Under the pieces are notes generated by a model. It saw nothing but the letters and a program-made list of their open reading frames with translations, was not told where the DNA came from and made no database searches. This document shows, piece by piece, positions 32,389 through 41,310 of a DNA stretch of 64,000 nt (position 1 is its first letter; every line of letters starts with the position of its first letter). The translations under genes were made by a program, and so were the position numbers. Source of the stretch: a virus; the IMG/VR virus record IMGVR_UViG_3300017991_005548, positions 1 to 64,000 of that record; one strand, given 5' to 3'.

Positions 32389-33175
32389 CAGTTTCGTCGT
32401 AGATCCCACCCCATCCATTTGGGTTGGCCTTATAGGGTCTTGTCCCCCTCATCGCCTTGGTAAGAATCTTCTTGTTCTTCTCCTGACAAGCCAGATCATT
32501 TTTTAAATTTGGCTTAGAATGTGGTTGATGAAAAAGATTTATGCTTTCCATTGTCTCTCCAAGCCAAATAACCTTGGCTCCTGATCGCCCCATTCTTGTA
32601 AAAAGATCAAAATCTTCAGAACCCCACCCTACAAAAGCTTCATCAAAACCTCCGACTTTATGCCATTGATCAATGTGAGCACACTGACAGCCGCCAGCAG
32701 TAGTTCTTTTTTTGATTCTCCCCCGTCTACATGAAGCTAAATTTTCGAATGGGTCAAGTCTCCCTTTGTATATCTGATTAGCTATTTTTGGTTTCCAATA
32801 CATAGTCCTAGACTCAATGAAAACATTTGGAGCAACTCTCTTCAAAATCTCATCAACAAAAGTTGGCCCGAAAAAGATATCAACATCAGTGGTCATGATG
32901 TATGGAGTTCTAGCATTTCTAATTCCCACATTGTTCATCTTCGCTCTTTCAAATTCTTCCCCAAGAGGCTCTTGAACAATTCTAATCAATGGTTCGCATT
33001 CTCTGGATTCAAAAAACTTCTTAAGTTCATCATAATTCTTACTCCCACCATCAGCTATAACCACCTCAAAATCTTTATTGGTTTGCTTTTCTAATGATAA
33101 TAAGAAAAACTTTGTGATATTCTTTTTAAGGTCTAACCGATCCCTATTAGAAGCGGCTATAGTCAAGGTTTTCAT
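32384..33175 (-). CDS. GT2/GT7-like galactosyltransferase-type glycosyltransferase
   Basis: 263 aa. FEVVIADGGSK, MTTDVDIFFGP (DxD) and GGFDEAFVGWGSEDFDLF, the hallmark of GT7-C/chondroitin-polymerase-like transferases. Start overlaps the upstream stop (TAATG). Confidence 0.78.
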   Translation of the reverse strand: MKTLTIAASNRDRLDLKKNITKFFLLSLEKQTNKDFEVVIADGGSKNYDELKKFFESRECEPLIRIVQEPLGEEFERAKMNNVGIRNARTPYIMTTDVDIFFGPTFVDEILKRVAPNVFIESRTMYWKPKIANQIYKGRLDPFENLASCRRGRIKKRTTAGGCQCAHIDQWHKVGGFDEAFVGWGSEDFDLFTRMGRSGAKVIWLGETMESINLFHQPHSKPNLKNDLACQEKNKKILTKAMRGTRPYKANPNGWGGIYDETV

Positions 33176-33909
33176 TACTTCTCCTTTGGCGGGGCGTATC
33201 TATACGATGGAAGTCCCTGATAGTGTATAAAATGAACTCTTTTGGAATTAATCTCTTTCTTTGTATATGAAGAATACTTCCATAAATTGCAAAATTCTGG
33301 CTCATGCAGTTCCCAGTATTTCTCTTGTCCCATCCATCCTCCAGATCTACGATCCATCGCCCTTGCAAGTGGAGGCTCCGCTGAATTCCCAGGTTTCTTT
33401 TCCCAACATTCTATGATCTCATCTGGGAAGGTCTTATCTCTAATGTAAAGGAATCCTGCATTAGGAAGCTTTCTGGTATCCTTCTTGCCTCTCCAGAAAC
33501 ATTTCCTGCGCTTATATTGCTGTAAATTAGCTTGACAGTATTCCTTCTTCCCCATAACTTCCCAGAAATCATTCGGCAATGCTTTTTTTGCGTGACAATC
33601 CCAATCAATAAACACAATCTCATCATAATCTTCCATGGCTATCTTTAAAATATCCAATTTATGTCGATATTGATTAGAAGACAAATCATATGGATGTGGA
33701 TCTTTGTCCAGAAGAACCAAATTATCCATTGAAAATCTATCCCTGAGATGATTATAATTCTCTTCTCCGAATATATAGGTTACAAATGGTGCTGTGAATG
33801 GATTCTTCAGAGTTTTATTGATATCATATTCCATCTTATAACGTCTTTCCACAACCCTATTCTCTCTTGAGAAAATCCCCCACAGTCCTCTTATAAATGC
33901 TCTTTTCAT
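33175..33909 (-). CDS. RGLWG-family GT-A glycosyltransferase, copy A
   Basis: 244 aa from ATG 33909 (MKRAFIRGLWGIF), chosen for AGGAG upstream and agreement with the paralogues. Motifs: RGLWG at the N-terminus, IVFIDWDC (DxD-like), DFWEVMGKK, AGFLYIRD, and a closing HFIHYQG. One of four paralogues at 33175, 33921, 35205 and 35947. Probably GT8/GT32-like. Confidence 0.7.
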   Translation of the reverse strand: MKRAFIRGLWGIFSRENRVVERRYKMEYDINKTLKNPFTAPFVTYIFGEENYNHLRDRFSMDNLVLLDKDPHPYDLSSNQYRHKLDILKIAMEDYDEIVFIDWDCHAKKALPNDFWEVMGKKEYCQANLQQYKRRKCFWRGKKDTRKLPNAGFLYIRDKTFPDEIIECWEKKPGNSAEPPLARAMDRRSGGWMGQEKYWELHEPEFCNLWKYSSYTKKEINSKRVHFIHYQGLPSYRYAPPKEK

Positions 33910-33920
33910 AAGTTTCTCCT

Positions 33921-34649
33921 TTACCAACCAACCCTCAATCTTCTGTGGACCTGTTTTTTATTTAAGTGTTTGAAGCACCTGTTTTTTGATGCATATTGTT
34001 CTTTGGAAAATACCTTGCACTCATCTAGATAGAAAAAATCAGGCTCAAAATTATTCCAATACTCTTCCATACCTTGCCATCCACCGAGAAGATCATCTGT
34101 GTATTTTGCAATAACTCTTTCTTCAGACCATGGCCTACCCATATCTTCCCATAACTGCAATAGATCCTCTGCCACTTTCTTCTCTCTACAATAGACAAAA
34201 CTAGCACAAGGGATCATCTTCAAATTTTCAGTTCTCCACTTGGCTTTTCTTCTTTTGTAAGATCGAAGTATAGCTTGTAGAGGTTGCTTTTTGCTAAGGA
34301 CTTCCCAGAAATCTTCTGGCAATCTTTTGATTGGATATGTGTCCCAATCAAGAAATACAACTTCATCAAATTCCTGCATACCTTGATAAAGAACCTCCAA
34401 CTTATGTCTGAACTGTTCTGTATCTATATCCCAGACAATCGGCCTCTTATCGACCAGTTTCGCGTTAAAACCCTCATCTACCAGGAACTTATAGTTATCT
34501 TCCCCAAATACATAAGCGGTAAAAGGCTCGTTCCATGGATTCGCTTTCAAAACCTTAATGTCGTTATCTATTTTGGAGCGCCTTTTATATAAACGACGAC
34601 CTTGATGGTCATGAATGCCCCACAAACCTCTTATAAAGCCTCTTTTCAT
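33921..34649 (-). CDS. RGLWG-family GT-A glycosyltransferase, copy B
   Basis: 242 aa from ATG 34649 with AAGGA upstream. MKRGFIRGLWGI, VVFLDWDTYP, DFWEVLSKK, PCASFVYCRE, and final NRCFKHLN. Very similar to copy C (35205-35936), so a recent duplication flanking a methyltransferase gene. Confidence 0.72.
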   Translation of the reverse strand: MKRGFIRGLWGIHDHQGRRLYKRRSKIDNDIKVLKANPWNEPFTAYVFGEDNYKFLVDEGFNAKLVDKRPIVWDIDTEQFRHKLEVLYQGMQEFDEVVFLDWDTYPIKRLPEDFWEVLSKKQPLQAILRSYKRRKAKWRTENLKMIPCASFVYCREKKVAEDLLQLWEDMGRPWSEERVIAKYTDDLLGGWQGMEEYWNNFEPDFFYLDECKVFSKEQYASKNRCFKHLNKKQVHRRLRVGW

Positions 34650-34653
34650 CAAC

Positions 34654-35208
34654 TTAATCCTTATCTAAATCACTTACTTTGAAAAGCCAACTAGTATCAA
34701 TGAATTTCTTATGTGGTATCCCTAAAACTTCATGAACAGCCTTCCTAACAGAATCTCTCTTAATATCATGGCCAGTAATATATCCAGTTTTCTTGACTTT
34801 TGGCAACCACTTTATAATATCATTCTTAACGGCTTCATATTGATGGTTGCCGTCAATATATACCAAATCTAAGCTCTCATCTTCGAACTTATCAACTGCC
34901 TCATCTCCAGGCATTTTGTATTTTTTAAGTTTATCTTTGTGTGGAGCCATTTTTTGATCGAACATCTTCTCTACAAGCTCCATTGGCCTGCTTTTAGAAG
35001 CGCCATCACTATCATCATAACCATTCTGCCAAGGGTCAATGGCATGAATCATTTTGATATTATTGTCAGATGCAAAAATTGACGTACTATCTCCTGAATA
35101 ACAACCAATTTCTACCATAACAATATCTTTCATATCACTAACGTATTTAATCATATTCTTAAGGCCGTTTATGAGTTTGGCCTTTCTTCGCATTATATTC
35201 CTACTCAT
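34654..35208 (-). CDS. SAM-dependent methyltransferase (Methyltransf_24 type)
   Basis: 184 aa from ATG 35208 (the preceding in-frame TTG is weaker). VMVEIGCYSGDSTSIF is the SAM loop, IHAIDPW follows, and LDLVYIDGNHQYEAV with TGYITGHD. It is inserted between the two near-identical glycosyltransferases B and C, overlapping the latter by 4 nt. Confidence 0.75.
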   Translation of the reverse strand: MSRNIMRRKAKLINGLKNMIKYVSDMKDIVMVEIGCYSGDSTSIFASDNNIKMIHAIDPWQNGYDDSDGASKSRPMELVEKMFDQKMAPHKDKLKKYKMPGDEAVDKFEDESLDLVYIDGNHQYEAVKNDIIKWLPKVKKTGYITGHDIKRDSVRKAVHEVLGIPHKKFIDTSWLFKVSDLDKD

Positions 35209-35936
35209 TTCCAACCTCTCTTTAATCTACCAGCAACCTGCTTTTGGTTTAGGTGCTTGAAACATCTGTTCTTTGTTTTATATTGCTCTCTTGAGAACAA
35301 AATACATTCATCTAGATAGAAGAAATCAGGCTCGAAGTTATCCCAATAAACATCCATACCCTGCCAACCACCTAAAGCCTCATCCATGTATCGTGCCATA
35401 ATTATTTCTTCAGACCATGGTCTACCTCTTTGCTCCCACATTTCACAAAGTCTTTCAGTAACAGCCTTATCTCTACAATAAACAAAGCTTGCGCAAGGAA
35501 CTTTTCTCTGCTCATCTTTTCGCCATGTAGCTTTCTTTCTGTGGTAAATACGTAAAATAGCCTGAAACGATCTTTTCTTGCCAAGAACTTCCCAAAAATC
35601 CTTTGGTAATGGTTTCGTTGGTAATGTATCCCAGTCAAGGAATACCATCTCATCGAAATCATTCATCCCTTGATCGAATGCTTCAAGTTTATGTCTGAAT
35701 TGCTCTTTTTCCATATCCCAGACAATTGGTTTCTTATCGACCAATCTGGAATCAATCCCTTCGTCCAAAAGATACTTATGATTGTCCTCTCCAAAAGTAT
35801 AACAAACATAAGGCTCGTTCCAGGGATTCATCTTAAGTAGTTTAATGTCATTATCAATTTTAGAACGTCTTTTATAGAGGCGACGACCCTGATGATCATG
35901 AATCCCCCATAGACTTCTTACAAAACCTCTCTTCAT
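35205..35936 (-). CDS. RGLWG-family GT-A glycosyltransferase, copy C
   Basis: 243 aa. MKRGFVRSLWGI, MVFLDWDTLP, DFWEVLGKK, PCASFVYCRD, NRCFKHLN. The N-terminal 30 residues are nearly the same as in copy B. Acceptor unknown. Confidence 0.72.
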   Translation of the reverse strand: MKRGFVRSLWGIHDHQGRRLYKRRSKIDNDIKLLKMNPWNEPYVCYTFGEDNHKYLLDEGIDSRLVDKKPIVWDMEKEQFRHKLEAFDQGMNDFDEMVFLDWDTLPTKPLPKDFWEVLGKKRSFQAILRIYHRKKATWRKDEQRKVPCASFVYCRDKAVTERLCEMWEQRGRPWSEEIIMARYMDEALGGWQGMDVYWDNFEPDFFYLDECILFSREQYKTKNRCFKHLNQKQVAGRLKRGWK

Positions 35937-35946
35937 TATTTATACC

Positions 35947-36693
35947 TCATAGTAAATGTAAAAAACATGATTTCTTTCCATCTAACATGGTTTGTGAATA
36001 GACGGATTTTCTTCTTAAATTGCAAACCTCTGGCTCAAACAAATTCCAGTAGACTTCTGAACCACACCAACCACCACAGAAATCATCAATGTATTTAGAC
36101 ATTGCAGGTTCATCATCAAAAATCAAACTTTTTTCTCGGAACCGAAGTTCCAATCCTCTTTTCTGTCTTTCCGCCTGCTTTTCGTCAACCCATTTATGAA
36201 GGCCATCCCATATATCTATCATCTTTTCTGGGATAGAATCATCTCTAAAATAGGCGAATCCTCCATTACAAACTTTTCTAAGATCTGTTTCTCTCCAAAG
36301 GCACTTTTTAGTCCTATATTGGAATAGGTTAGCCTGGAAGGACTCTTTTTTACCCAATTCGTCCCAAACATAGTCGAATTTATCAGTTGGCACACAATCC
36401 CAATCGAGAAAAGCAATCTCATCAAAATAATTGAATGCGATATGAAAAATCTCTAGTTTATGACGGTACATCTCCGTTTCAAGATCCCACATGGTTGGGA
36501 ATGTATTTACGCAGATGGAGTTAAAGCCATTATCTTCCAGCCATTTGTGGTTCTCATGCCCAAACGTAAATATCGTAAACCAATCTCGTTCTTTGGTTTC
36601 AAGAATTTCCTTTTGGATTTTACCGTTACGATGTTTCCAAACATCGCCCCACAAACCTCTTATGAATGCTCTCCTTACAGTGGACATTCCCAT
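35947..36693 (-). CDS. RGLWG-family GT-A glycosyltransferase, copy D
   Basis: 248 aa, more diverged: RRAFIRGLWGDVW, IAFLDWDCVP, CNGGFAYFRDD, SCFLHLL. It has an insert of about 25 residues before the FCGGWCG motif. Starts at ATG 36693, with GAGGAG 5 nt upstream, overlapping the preceding gene by 19 nt. Confidence 0.7.
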   Translation of the reverse strand: MGMSTVRRAFIRGLWGDVWKHRNGKIQKEILETKERDWFTIFTFGHENHKWLEDNGFNSICVNTFPTMWDLETEMYRHKLEIFHIAFNYFDEIAFLDWDCVPTDKFDYVWDELGKKESFQANLFQYRTKKCLWRETDLRKVCNGGFAYFRDDSIPEKMIDIWDGLHKWVDEKQAERQKRGLELRFREKSLIFDDEPAMSKYIDDFCGGWCGSEVYWNLFEPEVCNLRRKSVYSQTMLDGKKSCFLHLL

Positions 36694-37481
36694 CCAAGCT
36701 CCTCAGATAACTCTTTCAGTTCATCATTTTGAGTTAATTTGACGAAACGATTGTCGTCTTTGACAGTTTCCCATCTTTTGAGAACATTCATCGACTGGGC
36801 ATCCTTCTTTTTCTTCATTCCGTCAAAACTACTTCCCCATGATCTCCCATGACCTATCTTCATGACTGTATTCAATCGACTATCATCTTCTTTGAGGTCA
36901 AGAATTGTTTCCAACAACCTTCTGTACTGTGGATCTGAAAACCATTCATCATATTTAAGAACAACCTTATGTTCAAAATTCTGAGTCTTGTTCAGACATT
37001 CTTTGGCCATTTTTATCCACATTTTTGAGAAACTATTTGGATTTGACAAAAGTCTGTTCCTACCCCAGTTTAATACACTAGCATATTGGTTATATGGGTC
37101 TCGTATTACAAGGACATTATCTCTTCGTTTACTAAACTCATCCAGTCCATATTGTTGACAGAAATAATGTTTCTGCTCTCGAATCTCTGGGTTGAGTCCA
37201 ATATCGAATACTGTAAACTCCGTTCCGAGAATGATCGCACTTGGCTTGGAATTTCCAACCTCATCATAATGAGTCAGTTCCTTATATCCCAACTCATCTT
37301 TAGTAAAAGCCCAAAAAGGGATTTCAAAACCAACCATCTTGCCTTTCTTTCTGCCAAGCTGAGACATACAGTTCTTATAAACAACTGAATCAAAATGACC
37401 TATAAGCCAAGATGTGATTGCATGCTGTCCAGTTCTCTGTACTCCCACTACATGAATTTCTCTATCAGTTGCGTAATTCAT
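36675..37481 (-). CDS. Sulfotransferase-like protein 1
   Basis: 268 aa. N-terminal VVGVQRTGQHAITSWLIGH fits the PAPS 5'-phosphosulfate loop (here Q-R-T-G-x-H), and VLVIRDPYNQYASVL fits the 3'-phosphate-binding strand and helix (R...S). Would sulfate a sugar or other acceptor. Overlaps the 616-aa GT gene by 4 nt. Confidence 0.6.
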   Translation of the reverse strand: MNYATDREIHVVGVQRTGQHAITSWLIGHFDSVVYKNCMSQLGRKKGKMVGFEIPFWAFTKDELGYKELTHYDEVGNSKPSAIILGTEFTVFDIGLNPEIREQKHYFCQQYGLDEFSKRRDNVLVIRDPYNQYASVLNWGRNRLLSNPNSFSKMWIKMAKECLNKTQNFEHKVVLKYDEWFSDPQYRRLLETILDLKEDDSRLNTVMKIGHGRSWGSSFDGMKKKKDAQSMNVLKRWETVKDDNRFVKLTQNDELKELSEELGWECPL

Positions 37482-39328
37482 TTTACCTCACGAATTATGA
37501 ATATAAAATCTTCCTCTTTGGGTTCAATAACCTCGCACTTAGGGCATTCAAAATCATTCTTCTTGTTTATTTTTTCACAAGTATCTGACCCACCATGTTC
37601 AAAACATAACATGGGATGAGGTTCTTCCTCAGGCATATTGGCGTTTTGTTCGACAATTTCTTGATCGATCTCAAACCCACCCTCATGTTCTTCAACATAG
37701 TCTTCCATTTGATCATCAGACCCAAAACACTCTTTCTCCTGATTAGCCGCTTCAACTTGCTTGATCTTCTCAGCAAGCTCACTAATTGGCCTTCTGCTAT
37801 TGCCTTGAGTAAATCCATGATTTCTCTTAAAATTAGCGACTCCACCAAGATGAGGATCAAAACGGTTGCAGACAAAAAACATGTAAGTATCCTGACTTGG
37901 TACAGGCAATTTTCTCTCTCTTAAAAGTGAAACACAAAAACGAGTAAATTTCGCCTTATGCAACTGAATAAAAGAAATAGTTCTTTTTGTGTTGTGATAA
38001 AATCTTCTGCCTTTTACTTCTCCCTCATCCATCATGGGTTTAGCGTTTTTAAGCTTTCGCCTCCAATGCCCAGTGGCCCATTTGTCAAGCTTTTTGATGT
38101 GTTCTGGTCTGCTATATGACCACTTATGGCCACAATAAGCGTATTTCTTCATATCTTCGTTGAATAATGGTTTGTCATTGGTCGCATAACTATCTGCATC
38201 CAATTTCAACCAATAATCTGTTTTGACATGTTCTGCTGTTCCAAAAACAAACGCACTCAGCATTTCTTCTCTATGATCATCAGCTTCTGGGAAAGACCAT
38301 GGAATTAATTTCACATTAGGAAGTTTAAGAAACTCTAACCTTTCGTCATTCAGTTCCATCCCATTAACAAAAACCATAACAGGATATTTATCGATGTTTT
38401 TGTACTTTCTCCAGTTAGGAAATGTCAACCTAAGAAATTCTACATATTTCTCATCACAGGCAGTAACAATTGTTACATCATCAATAATCCCATCTCTGAC
38501 TTTCAAATATTTTCTAAGTCTTTTATCAGCATATTGAAGGTAATGGTTGATATTTGCTGTATTGTTTTCACACATCTCTTCGAATTCTTTCTTCCAATGA
38601 TCGCAATTTGGAAAATCCAAACAATGCTTCTTACCATGGAAGTGGACAACTCTCTTGTCCTCTACCTTTTCTCCAAACTTTACGCTAACATTGTATTTAA
38701 TTGGGGCGATGTGGACTTTCAAACCCCACTCGTCAGCAGAGGGATATAGAATCTGGAAGGCAACTTCATCTGGAATAAATATCCTGGCTTTAGATCCCTT
38801 GTGGGCCAGATTTACCCAATCAGTTACGAATTTCGTCCACTTCTTAGACTTTCTGAACGAAAGGATGCCAGTGTTCACTGCTGGATTTTCCTCAAGAGCT
38901 TTCTTCATATGTCTTTCTTCAGCGATGCCGTCAAATTTCTTAACTCTTTTTGCCATTGTTCGGCCATTTGACTTCCATCCACAAAAATGAGGTATTGAAA
39001 CATCTGCATCGTCAAGATAATCAAACATTTCATCAATACTACCTTTAAGAACCATATCAGAATCAAGCCAAAGTGTTCTGTCATAAGGAGGGTTAGCAAA
39101 CATATCTGTTTTTCTGACAAGAGTTTTTAGTTCATGCTTCTCGTCATTATGGATAATATCAACATTGTAATGCTTACAAACATCGTCAAATTCATGAGGG
39201 TAGGGATCTTCAAGATAAAACGTAATAGGGCCATCCCAGTGCCTTCTAATCGTTTCGAGAGCGACGATTGCTCGGACAATACATTGATCTCCCCTATTAA
39301 ACATAATAATTCCGCGTGTTTCTTCCAT
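37478..39328 (-). CDS. Two-domain glycosyltransferase with C-terminal zinc ribbon
   Basis: 616 aa. Domain 1 (about 1-240) is GT8-like: IIMFNRGDQC, RTLWLDSDMVL, AVNTGILSF and HFHGKKH. Domain 2 (about 275-500) is a second GT-A domain with VTIVTACDEKYVEFL and WLKLDADSYA. The tail (about 570-610) has CFEHGGSDTCEK and CPKCE, a probable zinc ribbon. Two catalytic domains suggest sequential addition of two sugars (inference). Preceded by a TATAAT element. Confidence 0.72.
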   Translation of the reverse strand: MEETRGIIMFNRGDQCIVRAIVALETIRRHWDGPITFYLEDPYPHEFDDVCKHYNVDIIHNDEKHELKTLVRKTDMFANPPYDRTLWLDSDMVLKGSIDEMFDYLDDADVSIPHFCGWKSNGRTMAKRVKKFDGIAEERHMKKALEENPAVNTGILSFRKSKKWTKFVTDWVNLAHKGSKARIFIPDEVAFQILYPSADEWGLKVHIAPIKYNVSVKFGEKVEDKRVVHFHGKKHCLDFPNCDHWKKEFEEMCENNTANINHYLQYADKRLRKYLKVRDGIIDDVTIVTACDEKYVEFLRLTFPNWRKYKNIDKYPVMVFVNGMELNDERLEFLKLPNVKLIPWSFPEADDHREEMLSAFVFGTAEHVKTDYWLKLDADSYATNDKPLFNEDMKKYAYCGHKWSYSRPEHIKKLDKWATGHWRRKLKNAKPMMDEGEVKGRRFYHNTKRTISFIQLHKAKFTRFCVSLLRERKLPVPSQDTYMFFVCNRFDPHLGGVANFKRNHGFTQGNSRRPISELAEKIKQVEAANQEKECFGSDDQMEDYVEEHEGGFEIDQEIVEQNANMPEEEPHPMLCFEHGGSDTCEKINKKNDFECPKCEVIEPKEEDFIFIIREVK

Positions 39329-39362
39329 AAATGCAAATTCCTTGTGAGGGTTACTCGATTTT

Positions 39363-39368
39363 ATTATA
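39363..39368 (-). promoter_or_regulatory. -10 element (CTGTATAAT)
   Basis: TATAAT with a TG extension about 35 nt before the 616-aa gene, in the gap after the 84-aa gene. No clear -35. Confidence 0.42.
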
Positions 39369-39385
39369 CAGGGATAATTGTGGGA

Positions 39386-39640
39386 TTATATACTTCGGTG
39401 CTTATTATTTGCAATCCAAGTTATTCCTTGATAAATCCCAGGTTTATAGTAGTCAAATCGGTATTGTCTTTTGAGTTGGGCAAGTTCTTCATCTGTGAGA
39501 TCTTCGAAAGTTTTTCCTTCTGGCAAAAACTGCTCTTCGGATCTCTGGAAAACATCCATATCCTTAGACACGTCATCGTAAGTATCTACAGCGTCCCTGG
39601 GTTTAGAAATAGCTGGTTGAAAACGTTCCATTTCGAACAT
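39386..39640 (-). CDS. Small protein, unknown
   Basis: 84 aa with strong GGAGG 8 nt before the ATG. Acidic, helix LTDEELAQLKRQYRF, ends with Gly/Ile/Trp strand IYQGITWIANN. Stands alone between larger genes. Not recognised. Confidence 0.6.
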   Translation of the reverse strand: MFEMERFQPAISKPRDAVDTYDDVSKDMDVFQRSEEQFLPEGKTFEDLTDEELAQLKRQYRFDYYKPGIYQGITWIANNKHRSI

Positions 39641-39670
39641 AATAACACCTCCAAGTATTTATTCAATACT

Positions 39671-40612
39671 CTACTGGAGATACCCTAGTTCTTCCAAAAG
39701 TGCCATGGCCCTTTCATTCTTTGTGAATTCATCAATTCTATCTTGATGTTCTGACTTCTTCCATTTGCCAACTCTATTGGATGAGATCTTCTTTGCTTCC
39801 CCTGCCCAGGCATAATTAGTTTTTACATTAGTAGAATCCTGATAATCAACCAATTCTTTCTCATATGGGATACCTATATGAGAACATACCCTCTGCAATG
39901 TCTCTTCTGGCTTTATTACAAGATCTTCATATTTGACTATCATAGAGATATCTTTAAATTCAAGACCCTTTGTAACATCATTAACCCATCGATCTATATC
40001 TACCCAATATTGCCCAGGATGATATGGATGAACCGATGTAGTAACATCTCTTCCATCTCTTATCAAATGTATAAGCTTTACATCGCCCTTGAATATTTTA
40101 TGAATTTCATCAAAAACTAAGATATTTTTAGGTGTCTTTTCACACCAGATCTTCCCATCCATGTCATGTCCGTCAAGCTCTCTTATGATTCTAATAAGTC
40201 TTGTTGGATTTGGATAAAAGGCAAAAAGTTCTTCATCAATGGCATGAATCTTCTCATGAGCACCAAGTATACTAAGCAAAAGAGTAGTCCCTGATCTACC
40301 ACACCCTCCAACAATAACTGGAGAACCATATTTCTTGAGAGCCTCTACCTCTCGATACATCCAAGTGTTTATTGTACCAGATGAAACCATCTCTTTGAAC
40401 AACTTGACAAACAACTCTGGATTATTCTCAGCAGGCTTTTCGTAAGAAACTCTCCATGAATCTCCCCAAAGCCATTTCCCTCCACTCTCAAAATGAACGA
40501 ACTGCGAAGAAGCCCCTTCCTCTATCTTATATATTGACTCACCAGGATGAGTATAATATTTATACGGTTCTATTGTAAGTACTTTGTCTATAGAAGCTTT
40601 GGTTATTTTCAT
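39671..40612 (-). CDS. Sulfotransferase family protein 2
   Basis: 313 aa. VIVGGCGRSGTTLLLSIL is the PAPS-binding P-loop (GRSGTT), KTPKN follows, and LIHLIRDGRDVTTSV gives the 3'-phosphate site. This is the Sulfotransfer_3 class. The first 80 residues are an extra domain of unknown function. Overlaps the NeuB gene by 4 nt, so the two reactions may belong to one glycan. Confidence 0.8.
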   Translation of the reverse strand: MKITKASIDKVLTIEPYKYYTHPGESIYKIEEGASSQFVHFESGGKWLWGDSWRVSYEKPAENNPELFVKLFKEMVSSGTINTWMYREVEALKKYGSPVIVGGCGRSGTTLLLSILGAHEKIHAIDEELFAFYPNPTRLIRIIRELDGHDMDGKIWCEKTPKNILVFDEIHKIFKGDVKLIHLIRDGRDVTTSVHPYHPGQYWVDIDRWVNDVTKGLEFKDISMIVKYEDLVIKPEETLQRVCSHIGIPYEKELVDYQDSTNVKTNYAWAGEAKKISSNRVGKWKKSEHQDRIDEFTKNERAMALLEELGYLQ

Positions 40613-41310
40613 TGCATCCTCACGAAACTGTCACAGAAGCCCCTTAATCTTCTAAGATCTTCACAATCCATAGATCCCAGATGCCCCTTCTCATAATTTG
40701 CTTGCAACGATTTATCAAGAGTAAAGTGTTTTTCTACAACCTTAGCTCCGCGAACAACAGAAGCAATTGCCGCAGTTAATCCAAAAGTATGATCACTAAA
40801 ACCCATGTATCTTGAGTTTTTAAAATCGCAATTTGGAATATCTTCTAAACGTGCTGGATAATCTGAGATACATAAAAAATAATGGACGTTATCTCCATCA
40901 TATCGAAAATCATTCTGGTTAAAACCGTTAGATACATAGACTGGCTTGTTAGTTGCCATCACTTTATGACATAATGCCATGTCTTCAAAAGTTCGACTTG
41001 CTATCTTGTAACTGGAGAAGCTCAACTGTTCGCACCAATAGAATCTTTCCTCATCAAAAACGGAACAAAGAACCCCAAGGTCAATTGAATCGGCATATCT
41101 CTTGATTCTACTTAGCTCTGGTAATGTAATTTCAGCATACTTCTTTCTGTCATCACCAAATAGTCTTTGTGATGAATATAGTTGGAATTTCACCATATCT
41201 GCTCCAAATGTCTTGCATTGAAGCATCATACTAAATATCGCATCAATCGATCCGCCATGTTGAGGATGCAGTTCTGCTATGATCTCAATTCTTTCGTTTT
41301 TTGGTTCCAT
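40609..41310 (-). CDS. NeuB-family nonulosonic acid synthase (short)
   Basis: 233 aa. EIIAELHPQHGG, then GADMVKFQLYS, then MGFSDHTFGLTAAI and KVVEKHFTLD: the NeuB TIM-barrel motifs (metal-binding His and the PEP/ManNAc site). Typical NeuB is about 340 aa with a C-terminal antifreeze-like SAF domain, which is absent here, so it could be a minimal form. Converts an N-acyl-hexosamine plus PEP into a sialic, legionaminic or pseudaminic acid; which one cannot be told. Overlaps NeuA by 26 nt. Confidence 0.78.
   Translation of the reverse strand: MEPKNERIEIIAELHPQHGGSIDAIFSMMLQCKTFGADMVKFQLYSSQRLFGDDRKKYAEITLPELSRIKRYADSIDLGVLCSVFDEERFYWCEQLSFSSYKIASRTFEDMALCHKVMATNKPVYVSNGFNQNDFRYDGDNVHYFLCISDYPARLEDIPNCDFKNSRYMGFSDHTFGLTAAIASVVRGAKVVEKHFTLDKSLQANYEKGHLGSMDCEDLRRLRGFCDSFVRMQ

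Noticed and set aside
35937-35944. T4-like late promoter TATAAATA before the gene at 35205-35936
   Set aside because: It lies between the GAGG ribosome site and the ATG, so it cannot be the promoter of that gene, and no other non-coding copy was noticed.
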